A stretch of 64,000 bases of DNA. Origin: Solirubrobacterales bacterium (lineage in GTDB: Bacteria > Actinomycetota > Thermoleophilia > Solirubrobacterales > Solirubrobacteraceae). Location of the stretch: NCBI GenBank assembly GCA_027306855.1, contig DAHUYZ010000005.1:1-64000 (forward strand), in the 5' to 3' direction. A program made the position numbers and the translations under genes. Each line of letters starts with the position of its first letter. The first letter of the stretch is position 1. Below the pieces are notes generated by a model that saw only the letters and a list, made by a program, of their open reading frames with translations, searched no databases and had not been told where the DNA came from. Below, piece after piece: positions 9,597 through 17,786 of the stretch.

Positions 9597-9995
9597 ATGC
9601 TCGTTGCAGCCTCATATCCCCTGCTTGAAGTGTTCTGGACGATGCTCATCTTCTTTGCGTTCGTTATCTGGCTTTGGATCTTGTTTGTCGTGATCGGCGA
9701 CATTCTTCGCAGGCGCGATGCCTCGGGTCTCGCGAAGGTGGCGTGGGTGATCCTCATATTGATACTGCCGTACCTCGGTGTCTTCATATATCTGATCGCC
9801 GAGCACCAGGGCATGGCCGACCGCTCGCTCGAGCGCCAGCAGGCAGCGCAGACCGAAGTCGCCGACTACGTCAGGTCGGTCGCCGGGCAGAACGACCCTG
9901 CGGCGCAGATCTCGAGGGCGAAGTCGCTGCTGGACGACGGCGCGATCACCAAGGAGGAGTACGACCGGATCAAGGGCAAAGCGCTGGCTGCTTGA
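9597..9995 (+). CDS. Small membrane protein with PLDc_N-like and SHOCT domains
   Basis: 132 aa from ATG 9597, which has an AAAGGAG site 7-8 nt upstream; the track start at 9516 adds 27 unlike residues. Two hydrophobic helices (about residues 7-35 and 48-68), separated by RRRDASGLAKVAWV, form the cardiolipin-synthase N-terminal (PLDc_N) fold. The C-terminal DPAAQISRAKSLLDDGAITKEEYDRIK is a SHOCT motif, often found at the ends of small membrane or oligomeric proteins. No phospholipase catalytic HKD is present, so it is not a synthase. Role unknown. Confidence 0.82.
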   Translation: MLVAASYPLLEVFWTMLIFFAFVIWLWILFVVIGDILRRRDASGLAKVAWVILILILPYLGVFIYLIAEHQGMADRSLERQQAAQTEVADYVRSVAGQNDPAAQISRAKSLLDDGAITKEEYDRIKGKALAA

Positions 9996-10021
9996 GCTGA
10001 GGGTTTGACCTCGATCTCAAA

Positions 10022-10092
10022 AGGCGACGACCGGAATCGAACCGGTGTAGACGGCTTTGCAGGCCGCTGCGTAGCCACTCCGCCACGTCGCC
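10022..10092 (-). tRNA. tRNA-Cys (GCA)
   Basis: Reverse strand folds as a cloverleaf: acceptor GGCGACG paired with CGTCGCC, T-arm CCGGTTCGATTCCGG, anticodon stem GCGGC/GCCGT around loop CTGCAAA, giving anticodon GCA. No CCA is encoded. Confidence 0.93.
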
Positions 10093-10212
10093 GTACCGGC
10101 CTAGCCTAGCGGGCGCTCGCGGTGCGTATGGCGCCGCCCGATCGTTGCGACGGCGGGCACCGTTCAGGGCTCGCAAGAGCCGATCGGCACCCAAGTGCGA
10201 GGATGTCGGTGC

Positions 10213-11085
10213 ATGGCCATCGAAGCGACCCTTTTCAACGACCCCGGCTGCCCATGGGGCTACTCGGTCAGTCCCGCGCTTGCGGTCCTGCGCTGGCGCT
10301 ACGGCTCGCAGCTCTCCTGGCGCCTGGTCACGATCGGCTTGGCCGAGACGAACGAGCGCTACATCCAAACCGGCTACACGCCCGCGCGCAGCGCCCTCGG
10401 CTACATCCGCTACCGCACGCGCTACGGCATGCCCTTCGCCGTCGAGCCTCGCTCACGCGTTCTCGCGACGGCGCCGGCCTGTCGTGCGATCGTCGCCACG
10501 CGCCTGCTCAGTCCCTCGCACGAGCTCCCCGCGCTGCGCGCGCTGCAGTTCGGCTGGTTCACGACGACGCTCCTGCTGGACGAGCCCGACGCCATCGCCC
10601 AGGCGTTACAGGCCGTCGACGGGCTCGACGTCGCGGCCGTCATCGCGATGCTCGACAGCCCCAACGTCGTCGAGGCCTACGAGGCCGATCGCCGGCTCGC
10701 GCGCCAGGCCGAGGGCGGACCCACCCATTTCCAGGGCAAGGCCCGCCAGACCGACGGCCCCGTCCGCTACTCCGCGCCCTCGCTCGTCTTCAGCGCCGGC
10801 GAACGCCGCATGGAGGCCGGCGGCTTTCAGACGATCGAGGCCTATGACGTTCTGATCGCCAATCTCGACCCCACGCTCGAACGCCGCCCACCGCCCGACA
10901 GCCCACTCGACGCGCTCCGCTCCTTCCCCGAAGGCCTCGTCACGCAGGAGGTCGCCGCGATCATGGCCGCCGGCAACGACCCGCCCGACCGCCCCGCCGC
11001 CGAGAGCTCGCTCGTCGAGCTCGCCGGCGAAGGTCTCCTAACGCGAGCTCCACTGGGCGACGACGCCATCTGGCGCCCCTCCTGA
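10213..11085 (+). CDS. DsbA/FrnE-like thioredoxin-fold protein with a degenerate active site
   Basis: 290 aa from ATG 10213. The start LFNDPGCPWGYSVSPAL is the DsbA/FrnE-type beta1-alpha1 element, where the active site is normally C-x-x-C; here it reads C-P-W-G, so only one redox cysteine remains. A helical insertion and SAPSLVFSAG (cis-Pro loop region) follow, and the last 70 residues (LDALRSFPEGLVTQEVAAIM) look like a separate helical or winged tail. Family members act as disulfide oxidoreductases or GST-like isomerases; the missing Cys argues against classical disulfide exchange. Lies just upstream of tRNA-Val, outside the island. Confidence 0.75.
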   Translation: MAIEATLFNDPGCPWGYSVSPALAVLRWRYGSQLSWRLVTIGLAETNERYIQTGYTPARSALGYIRYRTRYGMPFAVEPRSRVLATAPACRAIVATRLLSPSHELPALRALQFGWFTTTLLLDEPDAIAQALQAVDGLDVAAVIAMLDSPNVVEAYEADRRLARQAEGGPTHFQGKARQTDGPVRYSAPSLVFSAGERRMEAGGFQTIEAYDVLIANLDPTLERRPPPDSPLDALRSFPEGLVTQEVAAIMAAGNDPPDRPAAESSLVELAGEGLLTRAPLGDDAIWRPS

Positions 11086-11140
11086 GCGCTGCGCCGTCTC
11101 GCCGCGGCGAAGACTCGTTGATAGGCTAAGGCCCATCCCA

Positions 11141-11216
11141 GGGCGATTAGCTCAGCTGGGAGAGCGCCGCCTCGACAAGGCGGAGGTCACTGGTTCGAGC
11201 CCAGTATCGCCCACCA
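11141..11216 (+). tRNA. tRNA-Val (GAC), integration target of the island
   Basis: Acceptor GGGCGAT pairs with ATCGCCC and CCA is encoded. The anticodon stem CCGCC/GGCGG surrounds TCGACAA, giving GAC. D-arm and T-arm (CTGGTTCGAGCCCAG) are canonical. The 3' part is repeated at 33020-33040, marking it as the attachment site. Confidence 0.95.
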
Positions 11217-12984
11217 TATTGTTCTGACTCCAACCCACGACCTCGCAAGGGGTCGTGGGCGAGTCGGCGCCCACGAGGACAACTTCGCGGCCTTGTGGGC
11301 GCTTCTCGTTTGTGGCCTTCGGCTGAGCTTCGCGCTCCCGCTCGGCCTTGCTTATGGCGGCGGTCAGTTCCTCGCCCGCGTTGGCTTTGGCGGCCTGGCG
11401 TAGCTCGCCGCCCAGGAGCGTGTCGAACGGCGGGGCCAGCTCGCTCCTAACCGTATAGTCCTCATCAATCAGTAGCCGCTCGAAGAACGCGAGGTTGAAC
11501 TGGCGACGGACGGTGCCGGACGCCTGGCTGTAGGCGGCGGCGCAGTTCCCGGCGAAGTCGAGCGCCCGGTGCATGTTCGTCTCGGCCTTACAGAAGTCGG
11601 CGTCGATCTCTGCCAGCCGTGCCTCAATAGCGGTCAGCTCGGCGGTGATGATGTCTTGCTTGCTCTTGAGCAGGTCGAGCGGGACGGCTTCGGCCAGGTG
11701 CGCGTCCAGTAGTGCTTTGCGCTGTTCTTCGAGCTTGCCCTGGCGGCGTTGTTGCGCGGCGCGTTCGTGCTCGGCGTCCAGGCGCAGCTTGGACAGTTCT
11801 TCTTCGAGGAAGGCGCGCAGGGCCACCAGCTCGTCCTTCTCAAGCTGGACGGTGGCGTAGTGCGCGATGACAGCTTGCTCGACCAGCTCGATCCGGAGCG
11901 CGCGCTGGTTGCAACTGTGCTTGTCCTTCTGGCGCCCGATGCAGACGAAGTACGGGTAGACGCCGCCCCTGCCCTTGGCGTGGTTGACGATCAGCCGAGC
12001 CCCGCAGGTGCCGCAGTAGAGGCTGCCCTTGAGGTAGTGGTGGTGTTGGCGTTGCTTCTCGCCGACGAGGTACTTGGCGGAGAGCAGGTCTTGGACTTGG
12101 TGCCAGGTTTCCGGCGACACGAGCCGGTCGTGCTTGCCGGGATAGAGCACGCCTCGGTAGCGCACCATCCCCATGTAGTAGGGATGGCGCAACAGAGCGT
12201 GCAGCTGGCTGTCGCTGAGCGGCCTGCTCGCCGTCCTGGGGCCGCTCCTAGTCGTCAGACCGCGCCGGTTCAGCTCGCCCACCAGCGTCAGGATCGTCCA
12301 CTCGCCGGTCGCGTATGCCTCGAACGCCCAGGCGATCAGCGCGCCGCGCTCCGGGTCTACTTCGACGGTGCGGACTTCGCGGCCGTTTTCGAGCTTGCGG
12401 ACGTTGCGGTAGCCCAGCGGTACTCGGCCGGGCGTGCCGCCGTTCTTGGCCTTTTGCGTGCTGCCCTTGATGACCTCGGTCGCCAGGTTGCGGCTGTAGA
12501 ACTCGCTGATCGACGCCATGATGCCATGCAGCAGCAAGCCAGACGGCGTTTGGTCGATGTTCTCGGACACAGACACCAGCTCGGCTCCGGCCTGCCGGAT
12601 GGCGAGGTTGATCGCCACGTCGTCGGCCCGACTGCGGGCGAGGCGGTCAACCTTGTGGACGATGACGTACTTGACCGGGTTCTCGGCGAGATAGGCGAGC
12701 ATCCGTTGTAGTTCCGGCCGGTCGGCGGTCTTGGCCGACTCGCCGCGCTCCACGAACTGTTCAACGATGACCGCGTTCAGACTGGCTGCCTTGCGCTTGC
12801 AGCCCTCGCGCTGCGCCGGGATCGAAAAGCCCTCGGCTTCGCCGCCCTTCTCGGCCTGCTCCTTGGTCGAGACGCGCAGATAGATAACGGCGGGAGCTGC
12901 GCAACTATTTTGTTCACTATCGGCTTTTGCCATAAACGACCCCTCTCGCTGCCCGTTAGTGTTGTTAAGTGTACCATATTTCAT
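11152..12984 (-). CDS. Large serine recombinase (site-specific integrase)
   Basis: About 610 aa. The catalytic domain starts with VIYLRVSTKEQ (Ser nucleophile) and contains HKVDRLARS and LLHGIMASISEFYSRN; a recombinase domain follows (GYRN... then NRRGLTTRSG), then a zinc ribbon CGTCGARL...FVCIG...HSC and a long coiled coil (about residues 395-480). Start ATG 12984 has GGGAGGT 6 nt upstream; ATG 12933 also has a purine-rich site. The track start at 13038 overlaps the previous gene. The last 20-odd codons, including GDTGLEPVTSALSRRR, are antisense to tRNA-Val, so the C-terminus depends on integration. It should integrate and excise the island. Confidence 0.92.
   Translation of the reverse strand: MKYGTLNNTNGQREGSFMAKADSEQNSCAAPAVIYLRVSTKEQAEKGGEAEGFSIPAQREGCKRKAASLNAVIVEQFVERGESAKTADRPELQRMLAYLAENPVKYVIVHKVDRLARSRADDVAINLAIRQAGAELVSVSENIDQTPSGLLLHGIMASISEFYSRNLATEVIKGSTQKAKNGGTPGRVPLGYRNVRKLENGREVRTVEVDPERGALIAWAFEAYATGEWTILTLVGELNRRGLTTRSGPRTASRPLSDSQLHALLRHPYYMGMVRYRGVLYPGKHDRLVSPETWHQVQDLLSAKYLVGEKQRQHHHYLKGSLYCGTCGARLIVNHAKGRGGVYPYFVCIGRQKDKHSCNQRALRIELVEQAVIAHYATVQLEKDELVALRAFLEEELSKLRLDAEHERAAQQRRQGKLEEQRKALLDAHLAEAVPLDLLKSKQDIITAELTAIEARLAEIDADFCKAETNMHRALDFAGNCAAAYSQASGTVRRQFNLAFFERLLIDEDYTVRSELAPPFDTLLGGELRQAAKANAGEELTAAISKAEREREAQPKATNEKRPQGREVVLVGADSPTTPCEVVGWSQNNMVGDTGLEPVTSALSRRRSPS
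11193..11213 (+). repeat. att core, left (inside tRNA-Val 3' end)
   Basis: GTTCGAGCCCAGTATCGCCC plus A, spanning the T-arm and acceptor 3' strand of tRNA-Val. Identical to 33020-33040. Confidence 0.9.
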
Positions 12985-13009
12985 ATTGCTACCTCCCTTC
13001 TGTTTAGTG

Positions 13010-13825
13010 TTATTTATATGAACTGAGTGTACCGACAACTTGCCTGGCGGTTGTCACCAAAAATAGGCGCTCCGGCAGGCTGCGGTCGCGGGCGATGGCC
13101 GCTTCGATCCGCTCGGCGCGCGTCTCGTCCGGCGCGATCCAGCAGACACGCGGAAAGATGCCGTGCTTAGCCTGCTCGTTACCGGATTGGTAGTAGTCGG
13201 CGTACAGCCGACACTTGCGCAGCACCACAGGCAGGCTCTCGGTGGCCTGATCGACCTCGCAGAACCAGCGCAGCTCATACTCGCCCGCGCCGAGCGCCAG
13301 GTACAGGTCGGGTCTGAGCAGCCGTCGCCCGCTCAGGCTGGCAAATTGTCGCCAGCAGCTTGGCTCTGCCTGGACTTCCAGGCTGTCCAACAGGCCCTCG
13401 CGGCCCGCGAGCGTCAAGTCCACCACGATCTGCGACGTTGCCAGCGTATGCGCGAAGAAGCGCTCGGTCGGCTCGTAAGCCCGCCGCCTGGGGCCGTCCA
13501 GTCTGAGGACGCGCCGCGCCAGCGGGCCAGGAGCCACCACCAGCCCGGCCGACCCGGCCCGCACGCCGCCAACCCTGCGCCGCAAAGAAGCCAGCAGGCC
13601 GTCGCGGATCAGGCGCGCGAGCACGCGCTGCCGCGCTCGCGTGGCCGACGCTTCGCTCAAGTGCGCACCGTTTGGAAAATGGAGCGCCTGAATCTGCCGG
13701 GCGCTCATCAGGCGCAGCTCGACCACTTGGCGGATCACGCCCAGGTCACGGTCGGATAGCTGCTCGCGGATTTGGATCAACCCCCGCGCGCCCACGTAGC
13801 GACGCCTTGGCGCAGACCCCCTCAT
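13010..13825 (-). CDS. Replication-relaxation (Replic_Relax) family protein
   Basis: 271 aa from ATG 13825, which has GAGAGGATCAA just upstream; the track start at 13903 adds 26 residues with no such site. The N-terminal third looks like a winged helix (LSDRDLGVIRQVVELRLMSARQIQALHF), followed by a stretch with FFAHTLATSQIVVDLTLA and RPDLYLALGAGEYELRWFCEVDQATESLP, resembling the Replic_Relax family of plasmid and mobile-element proteins linked to replication or mobilisation. Acidic residues in the RPDLY...CEVD segment could be catalytic (inference). It lies between the coupling ATPase and the recombinase, 25 bp ahead of the latter, fitting a DNA-processing role. Confidence 0.8.
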   Translation of the reverse strand: MRGSAPRRRYVGARGLIQIREQLSDRDLGVIRQVVELRLMSARQIQALHFPNGAHLSEASATRARQRVLARLIRDGLLASLRRRVGGVRAGSAGLVVAPGPLARRVLRLDGPRRRAYEPTERFFAHTLATSQIVVDLTLAGREGLLDSLEVQAEPSCWRQFASLSGRRLLRPDLYLALGAGEYELRWFCEVDQATESLPVVLRKCRLYADYYQSGNEQAKHGIFPRVCWIAPDETRAERIEAAIARDRSLPERLFLVTTARQVVGTLSSYK

Positions 13826-14132
13826 TTGATCCTCTCTTTCGTGACCAATGTGGGAGTCATGAGAGGTGTCGGCGGCCAAGCCGAGTGCCACGCGAGACGA
13901 CATTCACCCCCGCGCAAGGCTGACCAAGCCGCCCCCGTCTCTAGCGCTCGATCTGTGAACGGCGCCGCGAACGCTCGTCGCCCAAGCCCGGCCACCGGCC
14001 CGCCGCCGTAAGGAAAAGGCGGTTGCATTGTGCAAGAGACTTTCGTTGCCAATCTCGCAGCGCTTTCCCCGTGAATACAGCGCTTCTCGGCCTGCGCGCT
14101 CGACGCGAGACGACGGGCGATACGACAGCCGC
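13826..14132. other. Gap inside the mobility operon; possible transfer origin
   Basis: 307 bp between the TraG-like ATPase and the Replic_Relax gene. GTG-started minus-strand ORFs cross it (13904-14143 and 13822-14136) but show no family-like composition and compete in overlapping frames, so I call no gene. GC-rich short inverted segments occur near 14090-14120. Its position beside a relaxation-type protein makes it a reasonable place for an origin of transfer, but no nick motif can be recognised. Confidence 0.3.
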
Positions 14133-16292
14133 TCACGATTCACCCTCGCGTGGCCGCCGCTGCGGCGTCAGGTCATCATTGCCGCTGCCGTGCCGACCGA
14201 ACAGAAGCTGTTGCAGGTCGGCGTCGATGTCCGCGCGGCTGACGCCGTAGCTTTCGCGTGACGCGACGCGTACCGCTCGCGGGTTACTGATGGCCGGACT
14301 CGGCGGCAGCGTGCGGATGCTGCACCACGGCTGCACGGCCGAGTCGGCGACGAGCTGAGCGTAAGCCTCGAAGGCCCCGAGGCTCTGGAAGTCTTCAGGT
14401 GCGAGGCTGCTTTCGGATGCGAGCAGGCGCGCGTCCTCGCCCGGCAGCCGGAAGGCGATCCGCGACTGCGCGTTCGCCAGCACCGACGAGCGCATCGCCG
14501 GGTCGAGCTGGTGCAGGAACTGATGGGCCAGCGCAAACGAAGCGCCCAACCCGCGTGCCTGGGCCAGCGCGTCGGCCAGATCGACAGGCAGGTGCAGATA
14601 CGTCTGGAACTCGTCCAGCACGACCGACACCGGATGCCGCCGCCCTGGCTCTATCGCTGAGCGGCCGAGGATCGCCTGCCAGAGCTGCGACACGACCAGC
14701 GCGCCGAGCAGCGCCGAGGCTTCCGGCCCGAGCTGCCCGCTCGCCAGGTTGACGAGCAGCAGCTTGCGCTTGGTGAACACCTCGCGAAGATCGAAACGGG
14801 GCTTCGTCTGCCCGATGATGGCCCGCAACTCGGGACGCATCAGTAGCGGGCGGAGCTTGTTCATTACCGGCGCGGTAGCCGCCGCGCGCTCAGCCTCACT
14901 CCACGCCTCATAGGCCCGCCAGAACGGGGCCAGGCCGATTGGATCGGCTACCTTTGGCACGATCCGTCGCCGCAGCCCGGCATCGGTCAGTAGCAGCGGC
15001 AAAGCCGCCAGGGTCATGCCCGGCGTCCGTGCCAGTGTCAAAAGTGACGCGCCGAGAATGTCGTGTGTACGCGGCCCCCAATGCGCCGCGTAAAGAGAAT
15101 GGAACAGCCCGAGCACCTGATCGGCTACCAGCTCCGGTGAGCGCCCCCTGAGACTGAGCGGGTTCAGTCCGACCGGCATATCTCTGTCCGTCGGATCGAG
15201 CAGGACTACGTCCTCGACACGCTCGGCGGGAACGCGCGCCAGCACGTCGGCGATCAGGTCGCCCTTCGGCTCGATGACCACGACCGCCCGTCCGGCCCGC
15301 ATGTCCTGGGCGATGAGGTTCAGTAGCAGCGTTGACTTGCCGGAGCCGGTCGGTCCGATGACGTGCAGATGCCGCAGCGAGTCACCGACTGACAGCGCTA
15401 CCGGGCGCTCACGGCCAGGGAAGGTCGCCTCGCCAATCACTCGGCCACGGCGAGCCAGGGCGCGCGAGGGAGCCACCAGCCGACTGCCGGTTTTCTCCAC
15501 CGGCAGGTCGCTTGTCACGCCTACCGGCCACGCCGAGACGGTCGCCAGCTCGGTCGCGTTCAAGTGCAGCGGCAGCAGCCAGGCCCGTTCGGGGCGGACG
15601 AGCTTCGCCGGATTAGTCCGCCGCAGGTGGAAGCTGACACCCGGTGATTCGGCAATCAGCAGCGCACCGTAGACCTGGCGCAGTAGTTGACGGCGGCGAC
15701 CTGGCGTGGCGGCTTGAACGCCTATCCGCCCGGCTACCCGCCAGCCGGGCTCGGCCTGCTTGGCGCGCAAGGCGCTCCGCAGTTCGGCGTCAGTTGGCTT
15801 CGGGCCGCCGAACGGTGCCGACAGCAGCGCTGTGGCCCAAGACTCGTGCCCCAGCACATACGGCTGGGTCGGCACGGGCATGGCTGGCAGCGTTCGTCTC
15901 AAGACCCACTGCAAGACCAGCCGTTCGTCTTTGCGGACATGGGCCAGCGCCGTCAGCAGGGCGTGGCTGACGCTTGGCAGCTCGTCAATGCGCAGCGACC
16001 GTCGCCGCGTTGACAGCCTGAGCGTCACCGCTGCGGTGACGGCTACCGGCGAGCGTTCGGGCATTTCCGCCACCGCCAGCCCCGGCAGGCTGGCCCGGCA
16101 CTGGTCAACAACGTGCGCGGCGCGTGCAGCGGGAATCGCCAAGCGATGCTCCACGCCACTCACCGAGCCGATTGTTTCGATAACCAGCGGCGTGCCCGCC
16201 GCGCTCGCCAATAGCCGGAAGATCTGCCCGACTTGCTCGCTTGTTACCTCACGCGGCCAGCGCAGCCGATGCCAAGTTAGCGTGACCTTCAC
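14133..16292 (-). CDS. TraG/VirD4-like conjugative coupling ATPase
   Basis: 719 aa. The central ATPase has Walker A HVIGPTGSGKSTLLLNL (about residues 308-324), VVVIEPKGDLIADVL, Walker B VSVVLDEFQTYLH (about 555) and the motor segment LGASFALAHQFLHQLDPAMRSSVLANAQSRIAFRL, the TraG/TraD pattern that hands DNA to a secretion channel. The N-terminal 300 residues lack obvious membrane helices, unlike VirD4, so anchoring may come from the small membrane proteins encoded upstream. Its ATG overlaps the stop of the preceding 59-aa gene by 4 bp, showing translational coupling. Expected to pump element DNA or act in its mobilisation. Confidence 0.88.
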   Translation of the reverse strand: MKVTLTWHRLRWPREVTSEQVGQIFRLLASAAGTPLVIETIGSVSGVEHRLAIPAARAAHVVDQCRASLPGLAVAEMPERSPVAVTAAVTLRLSTRRRSLRIDELPSVSHALLTALAHVRKDERLVLQWVLRRTLPAMPVPTQPYVLGHESWATALLSAPFGGPKPTDAELRSALRAKQAEPGWRVAGRIGVQAATPGRRRQLLRQVYGALLIAESPGVSFHLRRTNPAKLVRPERAWLLPLHLNATELATVSAWPVGVTSDLPVEKTGSRLVAPSRALARRGRVIGEATFPGRERPVALSVGDSLRHLHVIGPTGSGKSTLLLNLIAQDMRAGRAVVVIEPKGDLIADVLARVPAERVEDVVLLDPTDRDMPVGLNPLSLRGRSPELVADQVLGLFHSLYAAHWGPRTHDILGASLLTLARTPGMTLAALPLLLTDAGLRRRIVPKVADPIGLAPFWRAYEAWSEAERAAATAPVMNKLRPLLMRPELRAIIGQTKPRFDLREVFTKRKLLLVNLASGQLGPEASALLGALVVSQLWQAILGRSAIEPGRRHPVSVVLDEFQTYLHLPVDLADALAQARGLGASFALAHQFLHQLDPAMRSSVLANAQSRIAFRLPGEDARLLASESSLAPEDFQSLGAFEAYAQLVADSAVQPWCSIRTLPPSPAISNPRAVRVASRESYGVSRADIDADLQQLLFGRHGSGNDDLTPQRRPREGES

Positions 16293-16468
16293 GCCTTGCC
16301 CTTCTTGCGCTTGACCGCCTTGTGCTCAGCCTCGGCTTCCGCTTCGGTCTTGGCGCGGCTGTACTCCAGCTCGATCAGGGCACGGGCCAGCCGCCGAATA
16401 TCCGTCTTGCGGCGAATGCCTCTGACCCGGATTTGGCGGTCTTTCCTATGATGATAAGTCCTACTCAT
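16289..16468 (-). CDS. Small, highly basic protein upstream of the TraG-like ATPase
   Basis: 59 aa from ATG 16468, which has a perfect AAAGGAGGT site; the track start at 16531 adds 21 unlikely residues. MSRTYHHRKDRQIRVRGIRR is followed by a short helix and a Lys-rich tail ending VKRKKGKA. Nucleic-acid binding is plausible from charge alone. Overlaps the ATPase start by 4 bp. No family recognised. Confidence 0.7.
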   Translation of the reverse strand: MSRTYHHRKDRQIRVRGIRRKTDIRRLARALIELEYSRAKTEAEAEAEHKAVKRKKGKA

Positions 16469-16635
16469 ATGTGACCTCCTTTCCTTTCCGTTCCGCGCAC
16501 GGGGAGCCGGGAAAAGAGACACAAAGAGCACTACCCCTTCGTGAGCTAAAGGGATTACGTCACTATTAGTTGTGTGTTCAATCTCCCAACCCAGGGCCGT
16601 GTTCTACGTCTTAGCTGGTAGAAACGGGAACCTTC

Positions 16636-16666
16636 TATCTAACGACAATTGGGCGCTGTCGGTCAA
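16636..16666 (-). promoter_or_regulatory. Weak promoter candidate ahead of the 59-aa gene/ATPase
   Basis: The 253-bp gap 16469-16721 is AT-richer than its surroundings and carries no gene. On the minus strand TTGACC and TTAGAT are 18 bp apart. The -35 is good and the -10 poor, so this is tentative. Confidence 0.3.
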
Positions 16667-16721
16667 TATGTCTTGTGTATTCCACTACACCGACACGACG
16701 CCCTCTACCTCAAATGGTTCG

Positions 16722-16916
16722 TCACCAACGCGACCGCCTAAATTGGTAGATCGACCAACCGGCGAAGCCGAGCAGCGCCGCCACGCCAATACCGACCAGC
16801 ACCGGCCAGACAGCCAAGATGAGCTTGGCTGCGATGTACAACACCAGCGCGACCGCCAAAACAGTCAGCGCCATTCGCAGCAGTCCATCAAGCCAACGAG
16901 ACGGCGGGGTGCTCAT
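16722..16916 (-). CDS. Small two-helix membrane protein
   Basis: 64 aa: polar start, then almost continuous hydrophobic sequence (LLRMALTVLAVALVLYIAAKL and ILAVWPVLVGIGVAALLGFAGW), ending in YQFRRSRW. The basic tail predicts a cytoplasmic C-terminus. ATG overlaps the preceding gene's stop (16913-16916). Part of the leftward small-gene operon; possibly a membrane partner for the ATPase (inference). No family recognised. Confidence 0.65.
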   Translation of the reverse strand: MSTPPSRWLDGLLRMALTVLAVALVLYIAAKLILAVWPVLVGIGVAALLGFAGWSIYQFRRSRW

Positions 16917-17176
16917 GCCCTCTCCCGCCTATCCAACTTGTCCTGCTCGGCACGCAACGCCCGTCGAGCATCAGCAGTATCCCGCCGCAGGTCCACTTCA
17001 AGCCATGCCACATCGAACCGGCGGCGGATCGCGTACAGGTCATGTATCACTTGGTAGTCCTCCGCTGTCGCCGGTCGTCGCTGTGACCATTTGCTCTGTG
17101 TGAGACAAGCCAATACTTGCAGCAGCGGGATAACAGCCATCACTCCCACGAATACCCAGGCAATTACCGTCACCAT
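16913..17176 (-). CDS. Small membrane-anchored protein with helical tail
   Basis: 87 aa. An N-terminal hydrophobic helix (VIAWVFVGVMAVIPLLQVLACL) is followed by about 60 charged residues (VDLRRDTADARRALRAEQDKL) likely to form a cytoplasmic helix. Overlaps both neighbours by 4-7 bp, showing coupling. Function unknown; membership of the mobility operon is the only clue. Confidence 0.65.
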   Translation of the reverse strand: MVTVIAWVFVGVMAVIPLLQVLACLTQSKWSQRRPATAEDYQVIHDLYAIRRRFDVAWLEVDLRRDTADARRALRAEQDKLDRRERA

Positions 17177-17460
17177 GCCGACCGTCCCTTGCGGTTGTGC
17201 CGACGCTGACCAAGCAGGTAGACCAGCCGCAGCTTGTCAGCGACCAGTGCGGACACTTCCGGCCGGTCGTGAGCCTCAGCCCAATCCGAGGCTGCCCGTC
17301 TGATCTTCTCGTCCAGGTCGGGGTCAAGGCCCAGGTCAGCAGCAGGTGGCGCTCCACTGAAGCGCCGAGTCAGTAGCCACCAACTCATCAACACACCAGC
17401 CAGGCCGCCGCCGAGTGTGCCCAGCAGAAGCGCGAAACAGACAATCAGCATTGCTCTCAC
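17170..17460 (-). CDS. Small membrane-anchored protein, mobility operon
   Basis: 96 aa. Starts MRAMLIVCFALLLGTLGGGL with a continuing hydrophobic segment to about residue 30 (a membrane anchor or uncleaved signal), then a polar domain with EKIRRAASDWAEAHDRPEVSALVADKLRLVYLLGQRR. The ends overlap neighbouring genes by 4-7 bp. No family recognised. Confidence 0.65.
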   Translation of the reverse strand: MRAMLIVCFALLLGTLGGGLAGVLMSWWLLTRRFSGAPPAADLGLDPDLDEKIRRAASDWAEAHDRPEVSALVADKLRLVYLLGQRRHNRKGRSAW

Positions 17461-17786
17461 CCCCCGAAGCGCCGGGTGATCCGGCGGTTGTTGATTGTGG
17501 CCAGGCGTTCGACGTGCTGGGCGACCAGCGCGGCCTTGGCCGCTGACTGCCCGGCCCGCGCCAGGCCGTAGTCCATTAGGCCGATCTCCGCATCCAGCGC
17601 GGCACGGGAAGCATCGGCCAGGGATTGGCTGTCCAGCGCGTCAATATCCGCCAGCGCACGGCTCTCCAGGGCGTGGCGGAAGACCTCCAGCTCGGTGCTG
17701 GCCTGGGCGCGCTTGGCCTTCTCGACTTGACGGGCTGAGATACCTCCGGCGTCATCGAGCCTGGCAGGCAGGTTGGACATAGACAT
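17457..17786 (-). CDS. Soluble helical protein, mobility operon
   Basis: 109 aa, rich in Ala, Leu, Glu and Arg with no membrane segment; almost all predicted helix (QVEKAKRAQASTELEVFRHALESRALADIDAL). The start MSMSNLPARLDD has AAAGGAG about 8 nt upstream. It overlaps the previous gene's 3' end by 35 bp, longer than usual in the operon. Function unknown. Confidence 0.65.
   Translation of the reverse strand: MSMSNLPARLDDAGGISARQVEKAKRAQASTELEVFRHALESRALADIDALDSQSLADASRAALDAEIGLMDYGLARAGQSAAKAALVAQHVERLATINNRRITRRFGG

Noticed and set aside
13822-14136. Two overlapping GTG-started minus ORFs between the TraG-like ATPase and Replic_Relax genes
   Set aside because: Overlapping in different frames, no hydrophobic or family pattern, and they end inside the Replic_Relax start region.
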